From Acridotheres tristis (taxonomy: Eukaryota; Chordata; Aves; Passeriformes; Sturnidae): 64,000 nt of DNA. The position numbers and the translations under genes are program-made. Each line of letters starts with the position of its first letter. The stretch's first letter is position 1. The notes beneath the pieces were generated by a model. That model ran no database searches, was not told the origin of the DNA, and saw only the letters and a list, made by a program, of their open reading frames with translations. Shown here piece by piece: positions 25,301-39,110 of the stretch. The stretch spans positions 11,512,479-11,576,478 of the forward strand of contig CM072899.1 of assembly GCA_037013685.1 (NCBI GenBank), read 5' to 3'.

Positions 25301-28300
25301 TACCCCACAACATGTAAATTCTTAGAAATTTCATTGATGTACAGAGAAAATGAAATATTGACAGGCTACATTTTCAACATCTTCCCTCCACTGTTTTTTT
25401 TGGGAAGGGTGGTGGTTTTTTTTTTCAATCTACTTCCTTCTGCTCCTTGTTTATTGGGAGTCAAGGAGGCTTGTTGGACAGATTGCTGTTGTTTATTAAG
25501 CTTGCTTCCTTTAGGAAGATTTTCAAGCCCACTCTGACCAACACAGGGAAATGCCTTCTTATGCTCCACCTCTGCTGAGAGGGAAAGAGTCTGGCATACA
25601 AAAACAAACAAGAAAACCTTGGGAATAATCTTTTCTTGAAAAGAGGCAGACCAGACTTACAGCATTTGAAGTTTTCTGGAACCAGGGATCATAATTTCTG
25701 TAGATTCACAGAACCTTACTGTTTTTTACCTTAAAAAAGCATTTACCTTTGCAGGCAAGAGGAGCCTTTATGTTTACTGTTTCACTTATGGACAGCTCCA
25801 GATAAATTACTTTAAATTCTCAGGTATCTGAATACCATGGAATATTGGGAAAGGAGAAGAGATTCTTCTGTGCTAGAAGCAGCATGGGCAGCAGGCAGGT
25901 GAGCTGACTTGTCTCTTTGGGCTTGTTGGCTTGGGTGGGTCAGACTTCCTGCTCAGTTTCTGCATCCCAACAGTACTGTTTGCCAATATAATTAGTAGTG
26001 ATAAATTATAAATCATTAACATTTGGAAAAGCTTAGATTTATTTGCAGAGAGCTGTTCTGGGCAAAAGAAGGTTGAATAGTTTTTTTGTTTGTATTGGGT
26101 TTTTTTACTGATTTTGGTTTTGGTTTGGTTTTTTCAATTCCCTTTTTTTTCCCCATTTATTTAGCTAAGTTGGAGTTCATACTTTGGTTCATATTTTAAA
26201 CAGCAGCATCAAGTAACTCACTATTTCTGTCAGCAGAGAATTTGGCCCTCCCTTCTTTGCTGTACTCTCTGCCTCCCTTCTGAAAAGTAATGTGGGATGT
26301 ATTGATCCCAGCTTTTAGGACTTGTTCTATTTCTGAACCCAGATTGCAGTATAAAGTACAATCACCATTTAAAAAGGGAAGATCTATATTAGAATGACAA
26401 AGAGAATAAATTAAAGCAGTGTCCTGTCTCTAATGGTCTGCAGGCAGTCGTTAAGGAGGGAATGCCCAGTGCTGTCTATCTGAATGATGCTTTAGAGTCT
26501 CCAGTACCAGGGGACTTCAGTGAGCCCAGTATTGATTTTTGTTCCTACATTAAGCTTTTAGCTTTGCAAATGGTTTTCTTTGAAATCATTAACATTGCAA
26601 TGGCAGTGTGAGGGTGAAATAGCTCTGCTGCTGTGCAGGTACCACCTCTGATCACTTCCTTCTTCCCTTCCACTGCTGAACCATCATTCAGCTGATGCAC
26701 CTGCAGGAGAGTGAGGAGAAAATGAAGTGAAGTTGCAAGCCAGGACAACCTTGGAACTGGGTGAGGAAGATCAATTTTTCAAGAAATTGGCAATGTTTTA
26801 AGCATTCTTGGTGCCTGTGAACATAGGGTGGGAGAACTGGAGCACAGCCAAGGGCTGTGTCTGAATCCTCTGGGTGGTACCTGACTGTGAGTGTGGGGAG
26901 GCTGTAATAGCTCAGTGGGGGTGAGAGCTCCCAGCAGCATGTTTATTCCTGCTTCAACAAAGAATCTTAGGTAAATTCAGCAATCAGGTAAGCTCAGATT
27001 TTCCCACCTCAAGACTAAAGACAACTACTTAAGTGGTGACAGGGAGACATTAGAGTTACTAACATCAGACTAAGGTTTGCACTGGGCCCCAGGTTTGCTT
27101 GTTAGGGGATTAACACAGCTGAATCCATAGATCAGGATGGTTTTGGTTGTTTCAGATTTATCCAGATACTTGTTTGGTGGGATCTGCTTGCAGACAGGAG
27201 CATGGCACTGCAGCTATGCTGCTTAAAGCAGCTCACTCCCTCTCTCCCTTCCCTCTGTTACTCTTCTCTCTCCATGCCCAGATTCCTGCTTTAAGGGCTG
27301 ACCCTCACCCTGGGGGGTGGGAAGGATGCTGCAATACAGGTGGATGCTGTGAACCTTTCATCCTCTGGGAAAGATTGCAGAGAACCCACTGGTATCCCAG
27401 GCAGGGCAGGGATTACCCACAGGGGGAATGGTCTCCCAGTTGTGTTGAGGGGGAAGGATGTTTGTGTCTTTTGCTTTTGTCTGTGTGCATGAGCCCAACG
27501 ACCTGAGTCCTTAAAATCTAATGTTGCTCTTTAATTTCAGGACAGGACAAGAAGCTTTTTACCCTTCACACTCCTGACTTTGCTGCTGTGGTGAGTTCCT
27601 GGGAGATAGGAATGTCTGTCCCTCCTGTTACAGAAAGGAGAGGGGTGTGATGAGGTCACAGAAATGACAAGTGCCCAAGTCCTAGTGGCTTCTGTGTCAC
27701 CCAGCCATCGTGGTTATTTTAATGTCAGTTCTTCATGGGAAGGAGGGCTGGAAGGGACATGGAGATATTGTCTACTTCTTTCTGCTGCCCTAAGATGGAG
27801 TCAACTTGCTCAAAGATTTGTTTTGGTGCAGGATAGCACAGGATGGGCTCTGCTGCTCTGGCCAGCACTGCCTGTCCTACTCCCAGCAGACCCTGTTGGA
27901 CCCCTCCTCTGCAGTCATTGCTGCTCAGGTAGGAAACTGCAGTTCCCTCCTGTCTGCACTGCACAGCCCTTTTGGGGGATACTGCAATGCCAGTGCCCAG
28001 ATTATTTGCAGTAGCAGGTAAAGGCAACCCCTCCCAGTGCTCTGGAGTCATATTCTGTGTTGTGATCCTCCATCTGAACCAGTAACTCACACACACAAAT
28101 ACTGCATGGAGCATTTGTAACAACTTGATTTGTGCTTTGATTTAATTTTTAATATTTTGTTCTGCATCATGTATCCATCAAGACAGCTCAAATAAGAGGC
28201 AATTGTTTCCATGGCTAGAAACTTTCCCAGGCTTGCTGTTAATGAGTGCTTCAGGAACAGACCAGCCTCCCACCTCAGCAAGCAGCAGAGAAAACTTTTC

Positions 28301-29224
28301 TGTGCTCTCCTCCCTCCCCTGGTCCACTAGTGTGTCAAAACCTTGAGTTTTGTGTAAAGTTGTTAAATAAGCTTCTAGGCAAAATAAAAGATCAAAGGGG
28401 GTCTAATTAACTGCAGTCTGCTTAGGAATTGTGGTTGTTTACCTAGTTTTATAAATTGACACTTTTAACATTAGAACTCAAAGCAAAAGCGATGTAATTA
28501 TTCCCTTTATTTGAAGCTTAGGTTTAATGTCTTTATTGAGAATTGGGTACTTCTGTGGCATCTCAAGATGCTTTATTCTATCAAATCTGGAGCAAGTAAT
28601 TTTTCATTTTGGATTGTAATGTGGTATAAATGATAAGGGCCTGATTCAGAAAGCTTTTTTTTTTGTCCCCCCCACTGGCAGCCTGATGAGAAAGCTTCGC
28701 AGTCACCTCACAATAACCCTGAAGATAATCTAGAGTTTGAGTCTTTGTGAAGCTGGTCACTCTAATGCAAGGGAAAGAGGGAGATTTCTGAGCTCTTAGT
28801 TAGGGTGCCCGAAGCTAGCTTGTCATCACAGGATTTTTAGTTCTTCTCATATCTCTTACCAGTTCTGGGATGCCAAGGCAAAAATGTATTTCTCCTATAA
28901 CTTTTCTGTGCTGTGCTCATGTCTCTGGGAGTACTATGTGCCTAATTTAAATCTCAGAGAGGGTAGCAGGTAGTTGAATGGAGAACATGTGGTGATTAAA
29001 GCAAAGGAGGAATGAGAGAGAGATGTTCTGTTATAAATTTTTCCATTTTGCTCTGATATGACCTGATCATGTGTCTTGTTTCCCAGTCTCTGATCATCTG
29101 GACATACCGTGCATGAGTCAGTTTGTATGTCCAACCTCACTAAATTTGACCTCAGTAACTTAGAGCAGCATGGATAGAGGAGAGGAGGGTCCTCATGAAG
29201 TCGTGTTAGGGCTTGGATAGGTTA
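19351..29224. other. Long non-coding stretch, no gene seen
   Basis: About 10 kb without a recognisable gene. Low-complexity T-rich tracts lie at about 25398-25430 and 26085-26155. The longest open frames (minus 23105-23572, minus 21720-22130, plus 23855-24238) have no recognisable domain, and each faces open frames on the other strand. AT-rich homeodomain-like cores occur near 18740-18970, 25970-26030 and 28360-28640. Confidence 0.4.
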
Positions 29225-29400
29225 CAAATTTTATTTATACTGTAGCAGGACTCACAGGCTCTATTTAGAACCAGAGGTTGATGGTGTTGGTATTTTACTA
29301 ATGCAGAGGAAGTCATGGTGCCTGCCCTAAGACCTTACCACCCATCAAGACAAATGGCAAATACAGGATTTGTGTGAGGGTGATTGCAGGAAGGAGTCAG
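29225..29400. repeat. Ancient amniote SINE remnant
   Basis: The order 'atactgtagcaggactcaca', 'aggaagtcatggtgcctgcc' and 'ctaagaccttaccacccatc' then 'aagacaaatggcaa' resembles the block '...gcactgtacaaacac...cagtccctgccc...gagcttacaatctaa...agacaa'. That block is found in the same SINE type as 1085-1345. The match is diverged and made from memory; ends are approximate. Confidence 0.35.
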
Positions 29401-32400
29401 TCCCTCAGTGAACTTTTAACTTTTTTGTGTGTGTTTATCTAAAAGTTCATGCAAATTGAGGTGGGTTTCTTTGATCTGAGTACTGTCTTTTGTAATTTCA
29501 ACTGCTCCCTGGCTTGTGTCAGAGATACTGTGAGTGGGGTTGCCCTGGGGTTTTTGCACAGCCCAGGTTTTAGCAGGGCTGGGAGGGACATGAGGCAAGA
29601 TTTATACATCAGAAGAGGACTTGCAGTAAAGAAATTTTTATTGGCATATTTTATATTGTCCTAATTCAAAAGTTTCAGTTCTTGATGATCATTCTGGGCA
29701 TAGGTTCAAGGTTTCATTTGCACTTGGCTCAGCTCAGACACTGGAGGAAATTTTCATGATGGGATACAGGTCCTTTTCCTTCAAAACCAGAATTTCTCAG
29801 TAGACAGTAGATTTGGATAAGAGCTTTCTTTGAGAATCCAGAAGGGATTTGCTTGAATTTTTCCAACTCTGCTTCTCTGATGCAGTGTGATGATTAGAGG
29901 AGAGCTTTTCAGGTGTCCCTGTGAGAATCTGAGCATGGTCTGGCTACTTGCATCTGTGAGGTTTTCAGTAATTAGAGCTCACCAAATGAAAAGCTTGGTG
30001 CATCCATATATTCTGTAAAGGTTTCCCTGAGAGAATGGGTGTTTATTCTTTAGTAACCCTAATTCCTTTTATTGGCTAACTAGTAAAGAGACATTGGTTT
30101 CTAAGCCTGAGACAGCTGCTTTGTGGAAGAGGTTCAATTGTTCTGTATGCATGGTCTGTATGGACTGTGTTGCCATACAACATAAGCATAGTCCAAGGCT
30201 TTTCCCATTTGCTCCTTTCAAGATGCCCAGTGGCTTCAGTAGGAAGAGACAGAGCCCAAGAGCAGCTCTGTGAGCCACTGCAGAGAGTGATGCATGCAGT
30301 TTAGTGGATAATGTAACAAAAGGCTGCTAGGATGGGGAGCTTGGCCCCTCTGTTCCACCCAGAGCAAGAGGAGATGGATGTTCTCCCTGGCTGGGTGTTG
30401 GGTCAAGGTCTCCAACATTGTGGAGCTACTCTGTGCTGTCAGACTCGTTGCTAGGAGGGTTGTGTCATGCAGAGCATCACCCCTGGGCAGCTGAGTTTGG
30501 ACAGCACAGAGCAGTTTGCATCTGGCTGTCACACTGCCACAGTGGTCATTAAATAACACTTCAGTGTTTTAGAGCTCAGTGGTTTTGTTTAAGTATTGAA
30601 TAAAGATTTTCTTTTAACTGAATTTAGCTTAATCATCTGGTTGTGTGGCTGATTTGAGTAGGAGCACTGAAAGTCTGCAGAATTCCCAAAATACACCAGA
30701 GTGAAAATCCTTATGACTTCATAAACAATACAAATCAAGTAACTGGACTGATAGGTTTGTGATCTGCAACTGAGGGACATGAATGTGTGCACATCTTAGA
30801 GGCAGGACACCAACACTTCCACCAGAATACACAGCTGCTTCTTGGGTGAGGTGAATGCAATCTATGCTTTTTATTTCATCTTCCCCAGGTAGGTTATACC
30901 AACGTGCCTACTACAAAAGTTTCATTTAGACATATGTGATTTTTTTCCTTTTTTTCTTACTCCTCAGGAATATGCAAATCTTGTAAATTCCCATTTTTGT
31001 TTAACCCCTTAGAAAGTCACCCAAATTGGCCAATACACTGTACAGCTATCTCTTGAATCCACTGTACTGTCTCTAGATAATGCCTGGTGCTTCAGTGTCA
31101 GTTCAGGAATTTCCAGGTTGTACATCACCAGGTAGGTCATAGAAAGAAATTGTTATCTGAACATGGGGTTACAACTTCACATTATGGAGTTAGATTTAAA
31201 ATTTTGTTCTATGTATTATTGCCATGTTTTGACTACCTACAAACTAGAGCATTAATCATGTAATTACATCATTTATGATTACCAAAAATGCTCCCTCTTC
31301 AAATGTCTGTTGCAAATTTGTCATCTGCTTATTGTGATTCATTAAATATATAGCAACTGGGTTATAGTCTTCATTAGTTTCACAGAATAAATCCAAAACC
31401 AAGGATAAGCTTTTTTGTTTTCACTGAAACAAGTCATGGGTGTTGGTGTATATCTCCTTCACCAAGAGAAATCTTGGTCCTAAACTCACTTCCAGTGTTT
31501 CTGATTCTTGAGGGTTTCCTAGGTTTCAGGGATAAACCTATCAAGAGCAACATTTGCAGCATACAGAAAACAGGGATTTGTAAAATAATATTAGCTTCCA
31601 TAATTCATAAACTTGATTTCAGATTCCTTTCCTTTGACTATTTTGTTTTCAGAAGCATTCATCAGAGCACTGGGTTTTAATTTCCTTTTAATTGACAAAT
31701 TTTGGAATCAGACAAGATACATTTCTCTGATTACTGCTGGACAAGGCTTGTAGGTAGAGATAATGTCTTTTATTAGATGGAGCAGCATGGCTGGAGAGCT
31801 CAGGCAAACTTTGAGGCACACGAACCTCCAAATCCGAATCAGAAGGTGTCAGTGCTAAGCATATGCTGAATAGGCAGCTGCTTGGGGTTAGACACGTGTG
31901 AATGAGACCATCTCAGAGAGGGGAAGGTGGTGAGAGTCTCTAGGTCATAACAGCAACTGGGAAGTGTTGCCAGATTATTTGTAAGCATGGTCTGGTACAC
32001 AGGTGAAGGGTGGCAGAGCTGTACAAGGAAGAGCCTTGTTGTGCCCTGAGCATGGGAAGGATGCGTTTCTCTTGAGTGATCTAGTAACAACACAAACACC
32101 AAAGTTCCTATTTCATGCTTAGGAGTGTGTGTCCTTCTGAGATTGCTCAAATCCACTTCAAATTTTCTTCTCTATTAATCTCTGTGGGTTTTGCAGGAAG
32201 CTGGAAAAAAGGCTTCTACATTTACAGCTCTTTTTGCTCTGACACAGGCAGAGTAATCTTCAACATGGAAGCTCAGACCCTGTTCCTGGGGTTTCAAGTC
32301 CATAGAGAAGGTCATATATGACTGACAATGGGGAGCTAGTGAGATCTGCTGTTCTGGATTTGTCAATTATTAGCCTGGTCTGACAAAGGTTCCACCATGA

Positions 32401-35396
32401 GCATTGTGGTAACTTCTTAAAGTTGATTGGGAGCTATTAAAGAGTGATAAAAATCAGATATTTCTGAACATGGTGATCAAAGGAGGAATTCAGTGATAGT
32501 ACAATAGGTGCTTGGAATTCTCTGGGCATTGCCATCAGTATTGTTTAATGACCCAATGCTATGGCTATGTTGGGTAAATAGCAGCTTTGGCAAGTATATA
32601 GAAAATAAGTCCTTAGGACACAGGGGTTTCAGAGCAACAATGTAATTCATTGCAAACTGCCCACTGTCCTTGGACACTGGTGGTTGCCATATTGTGACTG
32701 TCAGCCAGAAGGCTGACTCCACTTCCAGAATCCTAATTTATTCAGAAACCTGCAGATTTCCTCTCTCGGGTTTCACACACATTGCTTGTGGTCTAAAGGC
32801 AACAGTTCCACCAGCTGAACTGTCAAAGGTTTCTTTCTGTCTGAGGTTATACACACACATGTTAAAAGCTGGTGTCAGGTGAATTTTGCCTAATAGGATT
32901 TCTGAAATTTCCTCCTCCTTGAAGAATGAGGGTAATTTAATGCTCCTGCCCTAATATAGGAATATACTGATTTGGGAGCACAAATCCTCCACTCTGCCAC
33001 ACTGAAAGACTTCAGCAGCCTGTGCTAGGAAGTTGGGAGTTCAGCACATGGAAAGTGTTGTGCCAGCAGCTCAGTGAACGGAGCTACAACATCCCATGGA
33101 ATCCCGAAAGATTTTTTTATCCTGTCTTTCACTCAGAACTCGTGGGCATCCTCACAGTGCTTGGAGTGCAGAGTGGTGCCTGGGGGGATGTTGGCTTCCT
33201 GCATCTCAGGCCTTTGATGCCTTGAGTTCCCCAAATTCCCTGAACCTGCCATGCATTGGAGCTGTATGAGTCTCCTTGTTCTTGCTGACCAGCAACCAGC
33301 AATTTCCCAGGCATCAAGTACATGTGTGTGTGGTATTGAGTCATTTCTTTGGGGCTATTGTTTAAGGCTTCAAACCATGGAAGGAAACCGGGAGCCTGTT
33401 TAGATGTCACTAAAGGTCACTGGCTATTTTTATAGATTACATTAAAGAAAACCAAAACTGCACAAAAAGAATATTTAGATTATGAAATCAGGACTTTGAA
33501 AAATATTTTTGCTGCCTATAACAAATCACTACAGAGCTTATGCAAACTGATTTTTCAGGGCTCATAGCTTGGCCAAAGGTGTATTACTCTTCCTGTAAAA
33601 AATTATTCCCTCGCACCATTGTGACCTTCCTGCCAAAATTTTTAACAGAGGTAAAAATCTTTCCTGTAGTGGATGAACTGCATTAGCTGAAATTTTCACC
33701 CTGAATTCCAGCAGGGCAGAAAACTAGCATCAAAAGCTTTAATTCAAAAGAGAAAAGTATGGCAAAATTCTAAGCAACCTGAGTCTTAAAATAGTGAGTT
33801 TTGTACAGTGTGGTCAGCATATCAAAGGGAAATACTTTTTTCTGTCTGTTTTGATTTTGATGTCATTCCATCAAACATTTAATTGGTAGACACAGCATTA
33901 GCTCCAAATTCATTTTGAAGCAATGAACATTAGTCAGACATAAACAATTGGGCTGGGGGCAGATTAGACAAATGGTGGGAGAGATTTTTAAAAAGGGGCT
34001 TTGCAAACTGTCCCTGCATGAACAGAATTGTTGCAGAGCAGAAAACAGACCTTGAAATGGTCTCTGGTGGAAGGAACAGGGCTTGTACAGCACAAGGGAG
34101 TTCACCTACAGAGCAGCCTTGAGCCAGGTATGCCAGTGCTTGGGAAAAGGAGGTCAGGTTGGGACTGATGCAGGTCTGGCATCAGAGTGAGCTGGGCAGA
34201 GGGTGGTGGACTTGGACAGTGTGGTGCAGCTGAATGGTGGCTTCATCCAAAATCCTGCCAGCCTGCTCCTGGGGGAGCAGCAGGGTAATGTTCTGGTGGC
34301 TTGGAGGCAATTTATGAGGTTAAACTGGAGGTTAGGAGGTGAAATTGGCCCCCCATGCAAATGGGTCAAAATGTTAATATGTACATACACAAAAACCATG
34401 CAGGCAGCAAGCTTCTTGAACAAACAGCCTTGCAGTGACCAGACCTCAGACACCAGAAAATAAGGACTAGCCTTTGCTAATTCTCAGTCATTGCCCCTGC
34501 AGAATATTGCAGGCCAGAGAGGCAGGTGGGACTTACTCAAGGTCTTATCTTGAGTCAGAGCACAGCTGAAGGTTCATTCCCAGCTCCATGGTCTCACTGC
34601 TGGAACAGGCTGCCAGGAATTACTGGCAATATGTTTGGTTTTAATCTTTGCACTGTTCTCCAGTGAAGTTCTCCAGGCTGAAGTGCCTGGAATTTATCTC
34701 CAAAATATTTTGGAGGGGAAATGTGATCATAAAGCTAAAGCTTTGGGCTATGCGTGCTTCTTTTCAGGCTCCTAACGGGTTTGAAAGGGGTAAGTGTTAG
34801 TAACCTGCCTCCTTTGTTTTTTGACAAGAAAAGTAATTTAGAAAAACAAAAACCAAAAAAGCCCAAAACCATTTTAATCCCTTACACTGAGTTCATGTCA
34901 GCTTTAGCTTAACTCAACCCACATTGCAGGAACCTTAGGAGGCATTTTAAGTTTGTTATAATAGGTTTGGGTCTCTTACTGCTCTTATGACTATGTCACT
35001 GACTGGGGCCAGAGCTGTGCCAGCAAAGTCCTGCCCTCGGTGGCAAAAGTGAGAGAAAGCTGCTGAGCCCCAGTTTCAGGTTTGCTGAGCAAGCAGTGTG
35101 TCCAGCCTGTGCAGAAGGACTGAGCCTCCAGTTCCTGTCCAGTTCCTGACACAAAACCCTGGGCTTCCTCTCCTGTCTCTCTGGAGCCTTGTAAGACCCT
35201 TCCTCTTCCCAGCATATCGAATTGCAGCTGTCCAAAGCTGACTGGCAGCAAATTGCTGCTCCTGAGTCTGTCCTTGGTTTTTTTCCAAGCAGAAGGAAAA
35301 GGCTGAGAGTTCCCAGTTTCTGCGGTCACGACTGTCCCAGCGAGCTCATATCTGCCCTGTTGAGAGACACAGGCACCCTCTGGGCGGGGTGAGAGC
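29401..35396. other. Long non-coding stretch, no gene seen
   Basis: No gene is recognised. Frames of up to about 107 codons occur on both strands with no motif. A 'ctggaacaggctgccaggaa' word near 34601 recalls CR1, but the neighbouring CR1 blocks are missing. AT-rich complex sequence near 31170-31400 and 33420-33560 could be regulatory. At the right edge a GC box (GGGCGGGG, 35382-35389) precedes the possible exon at 35397. Confidence 0.4.
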
Positions 35397-35476
35397 ATGA
35401 ATGCAGCCAGAGCACCAGTGTCAGGTGGGCATCGTGCCTGCCTTCACCAGCCTGACGGGAACAGACAGGGACAAAG
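35397..35476 (+). CDS. Speculative first coding exon of the gene at 37400
   Basis: From the ATG at 35397 an open frame runs 26 codons plus two bases to a strong donor (AAAG|GTAAGC at 35477). The donor phase leaves two bases of a codon. The candidate acceptor at 37400 supplies exactly one base and keeps that exon's long frame open, so the two could join. A GC box at 35382-35389 lies just upstream and could mark a promoter. An overlapping ATG at 35401 in another frame is also open to the donor, in a phase that does not fit, which weakens the call. The peptide has no recognisable feature. The AAG|GTAAGC donor also occurs by chance. Confidence 0.15.
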
Positions 35477-37399
35477 GTAAGCTCGAGGCATGAAAAGGCT
35501 GCTTGTTGCAGCGTTTCATGGCCAGTGAGCATGACCAGCCTTCAGGGCTAATTACCAAAGGAGAGAGAAGTATGTTCTTGTCAGCAGACCTACAGGGTTA
35601 CTATTTAATGAAGCAGATATGCAGGTAACCTGTTCAGTGAGCAAGTGACTGACTTGTGTCCACAAGGATGTAGGTGTGTGTGACAGGACACTTCAGGTGG
35701 CTTTCAGCCCCTGTCTTCTCTCTAAGTGCAGTTGGGCACAGCTCTCAGCAGTGACAATCTGTATCTTGTTTCCCTCTTCTCCACTCTTCCCCCTCTGCCT
35801 TCTCTGCTCTCCTTTTACCTTTTTTCTCTACTACTGTCTTCTTTTCAACCGTAGCACTTCTTGTGTATTTCATCCCGTCCTTTCATAGCTCTCCACCTTA
35901 TTTTTCCTCCTCTTTTTTTTTTTTAATTACTCATGCTAGGCAGCATTGAACAGTGGTGTCATCACTATTTCATCAGGCCTGCCCAAGTTGCTGCCAGTGG
36001 TTTATGGAGCATGTGTGAGCTGGGATAGGCCAGTATCCTCCGTGTGCTTGCATCAGGGTCCCCTGCCGATCTCAGTTTCTCAGCACATCTGTCAAGTGTT
36101 ACTTGTCCTTTTCTTGGGACTGCCCATGGAGGTGTGCAGGGGGCTGTGAGCTGTGCCAAACCCTGGTGTTGTGCTGGCAGGGTTACAGCCAGCGTGAGGA
36201 TGCCTCCATGCTGCAGGAATCTCTTTGTATTGCTGTGTAGTCAAAGCCAAAAAGTTACTTGTGTGTTAATCTGGTGCCTGTGTTGGTCTCTGTAAGAAAG
36301 ATGGGACAAAACATGCAGGAATTAATCAAATGGTGGTTTGGATTTTTTTCTGCCTAAGTCAGTGGGTGTGAGCAGATTCAATGGCTCTTTCTGAGTCCTA
36401 AACTTGTACTCTGAATTCATACAGAGTATTCATATAGTCCATCCAGCATCACCTCTCACACTTGTCCTGACTTCTAGACTGGAGTAGTAATTACTAGACA
36501 GGAGTAGCAGCATCTGCAGTACAACACCTCTCACAATTTGTTATGGGAATTACTCATTTACTTCACTGCAGGCTATATTTTGACATGATAGCAGCTACAC
36601 TTGGTAGAGGATCTTTCTAACACTAAAGTTGATTAATACATTCATTTTAGATAGTTTTGGATCTCTTCTACCAGTGTCCCTCGTGTATTTACCAGAAAAG
36701 ATAACTGGCTTGTCAAAATTTCACCCGAACCTCCCATGGCATTGTGACAAACATGCCAGTTGAAAACTTAGTGAGACTGAAGAGATTTTGAAGCCCAACA
36801 GCCAAGGTGTGTATGGGGAGCACAGACTGCAGCAGGGAGGTGGTGCAGGTCAGAAGTGAGATGCATTAGCAGAAACTCTGGGACAAGACACACCATGTCC
36901 ATCTGACCCAAGCCTGCTGTGGCCATGGCCCTCAGATTCCTTTTGTAGGAGAATATGACAACTTGAAAAAACACTTTGACTTGCATGTTCCATGGATTTT
37001 ATGCTGCTTTCTCTGTAGAGAATGTTGGGTTTTTTTCCTGGAATATTAAGCAAAAATGTATCTCAGGAAAGAGTCAGCCTTCCTTTTATCTCCTTTTTGC
37101 TACACAAACCACTTGACATGAGGCATTGAGATGTTTTGGGATACAGTGTGAGCTTGGCCTCAGTTCAGGACTGCAAAAGTGGCTGCTACCCACAGGAAAA
37201 CATGGGGCTGGGACATGACAGTCAAAGCTGTGCTATTGCACACGTGCTGTGAGTCCTGATCTCTTGCTATGGACAAGGCAGGCTGTGGGAGAGCAGTCCT
37301 TGATGGCTCCAGGACCTGTCACTGGTCCACTTGTAGTGACAGCAGAAAATACATTTCTTTACAGCTGTGCTGCTTCACACTCTCTGTTTCTACCAACAG

Positions 37400-37772
37400 G
37401 TTTCAGGCCAGCTCCAGGAAAGCTGTTCCCAAGGAAGGAAGGAAGGGTCCTCCTGCTGTGCTGGCTGCTGGTGACCTGGCAGGGCACATGGAGCTGCTGG
37501 CTGCCACAGCACCAGAGAAAGCAGGGAAGGATGCAACAGCATCACAAGGCGAGGTGGAAGGAGCAGAAAAAGCAGCTGCAATGCCAGAGGCAGAGAGCCT
37601 CGTGGGAACGGGTCTGGGTGGGAAGGTGGTCACTCCTGAAGGAGCAGCAGCGATCGTGGTGGGAGCAGCAGAAAACCCAGCAGCAGAAAGAGTTGCTGAA
37701 GCATTTGCCAGGGCAGCAGAAAGAACTGCAGTATCAGAAGTAGCCAAGGTGTTGCAGTCAGCAATAGCTGAG
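37400..37772 (+). CDS. Candidate internal exon, Ala/Glu-rich unrecognised protein
   Basis: The frame is open throughout and bounded by consensus splice sites: acceptor ...tctaccaacag|G at 37400 (or ...ggtttcag|G at 37407) and donor GAG|GTAGGC at 37773. The encoded 122-124 residues start basic (FQASSRKAVPKEGRKGPP) and continue acidic and Ala-rich. They end in a likely amphipathic helix (VAEAFARAAERTAVSEVAKV). I do not recognise the family. The exon ends in phase 0 and joins in frame to 38910. Caution: the stretch is rich in GCA/CAG triplets, so two other frames are open for long distances, including 125 codons on the minus strand. Open length alone is therefore weak evidence. The strength comes from the splice sites plus the matching terminal exon. 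Confidence 0.4.
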
Positions 37773-38909
37773 GTAGGCATTCCTGCAGCCCCAGATGCTT
37801 GATGGGGTGGAGGGGCTGGCAGTACTCGCTCCCCTGGGCTGGGCTCACTGACCCCAATGGCATGGGAGGCTGCAGCTCCAGCACCAGAGCTACCCTGGCC
37901 TTTCAGCCTTGCCCTCAGAATGCCTCAGGTGGATCAGACCATATTTCTACTTAGCATCGAGCAATGGGAAGAGATTTTTATTTTGGAAAAACTGAAAGCA
38001 ATAAAAAAAAAAAAAATCCCTGAAATTCCTGCAGAGAGTTTGTGTTCTTTTCCCATCTGGTTTCCCTCTGTCTTTTAGATGAGCTTTTTTTCATGATAGC
38101 GGGCACTTTATCACGCCTGGTATAGTTAAGGTTACAAAGCATTCTCCATTCCAGCCCCGCTGGCCACATGCTCATCCTGTTCTGAAGCATTCATATTTGG
38201 GGATCAAAAAAGGTCCACGAGTGGTGTTTGCTCAGCCGAGAATTTTTATATGACATTTGGGCAATTATGCCTTGTGTTGTTCGTGAGTTTGCTGAGGGTG
38301 ATAAACGCACTTTTCCCATTTGAAAAACCTGTCTTTTAACATTGATGATGTGGTGACAGATTTTCAGCAGGGATGGGAGTTGGATTTGCCAGGGCTCAGT
38401 GCCCACTCTGAGCGCCAGATTTCCAGCTGCACCCAGCAGCTTCCCGTTGGGTGTGAGGCCTTTGGACATGTTTGTTCCCATGTGTGGAGCTCGTTTGAAG
38501 AGCTGCCTGCCTGAAGCACCACTGAGCATCCACCTTCTGCTCTCAGGAAAATCTGGATCTCATCTCCCTGGGCTCTTATTTCATTTTGGTGTGCAGGGTC
38601 AGCTTACTGCTATCACTGTTTCTTAGGGCCAAGAGTTGTCCTGAACACATTGAATTTCTACAGGATATCTTAACTTACCCCTCAGCTTGGGCAAGTGGCT
38701 TCACTCAGGAAGGGCTTCTCAACGTCTGTTTGAGTTTTGGTGTCTGAGTTTTAGTGCATTTTTACATCTTGCGGATCAACTGCATTTAGGTACATGCCAA
38801 AACAATTCTCTAAATCAGCCTGTGAATAGGCACCTTTATTTTTAAAATCAGCAGTTGGTTTTATAGTGGCTTTTTCAGTGCTCATGTATTTCTTCTCTTG
38901 ACTTTTCAG

Positions 38910-38999
38910 CTCAAAGAGAAGAGGAAGAACATGTGGATAAAGCCAAGGAACGCCACTCAGCAGGAAGAGGATTGGATGAAAGAGGGAGAGGTGAAATGA
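38910..38999 (+). CDS. Candidate terminal coding exon of the same gene
   Basis: A good acceptor (tcttctcttgacttttcag at 38891-38909) opens a frame in phase 0, matching the donor at 37773. It codes 29 residues, charged and Trp-containing (begins LKEKRKNMWIKPRN), and stops at TGA 38997-38999. The intron would be 1137 bases. The stop is followed by about 110 bases of possible 3' UTR and a polyadenylation signal. A weak internal donor (GAG|GTGAAA at 38991) could instead make this an internal exon. I do not recognise the protein. Alternative: a chance AG after a pyrimidine tract. RNA-seq reads across 37772/38910 would decide. Confidence 0.4.
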   Translation, partial: LKEKRKNMWIKPRNATQQEEDWMKEGEVK

Positions 39000-39110
39000 A
39001 ACGGAGAGGTGATGTTCTGGGTCATACCTCCTAATGGGTAGGACCCAGAACTCCGGGAATGCAATAGGGCTGCCAATCATATCTCTTTTGTGACTCACTA
39101 TACTATTACA

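Noticed and set aside
34601..34720. Possible CR1 fragment ('ctggaacaggctgccaggaa')
   Set aside because: The blocks that should flank this word in CR1 are absent on both sides, so a 20-base similarity alone is not enough.
36470..36535. Short imperfect direct repeat (tagac-ggagtag words about 22 bases apart)
   Set aside because: Two short copies only, and likely a local slippage duplication without wider structure.
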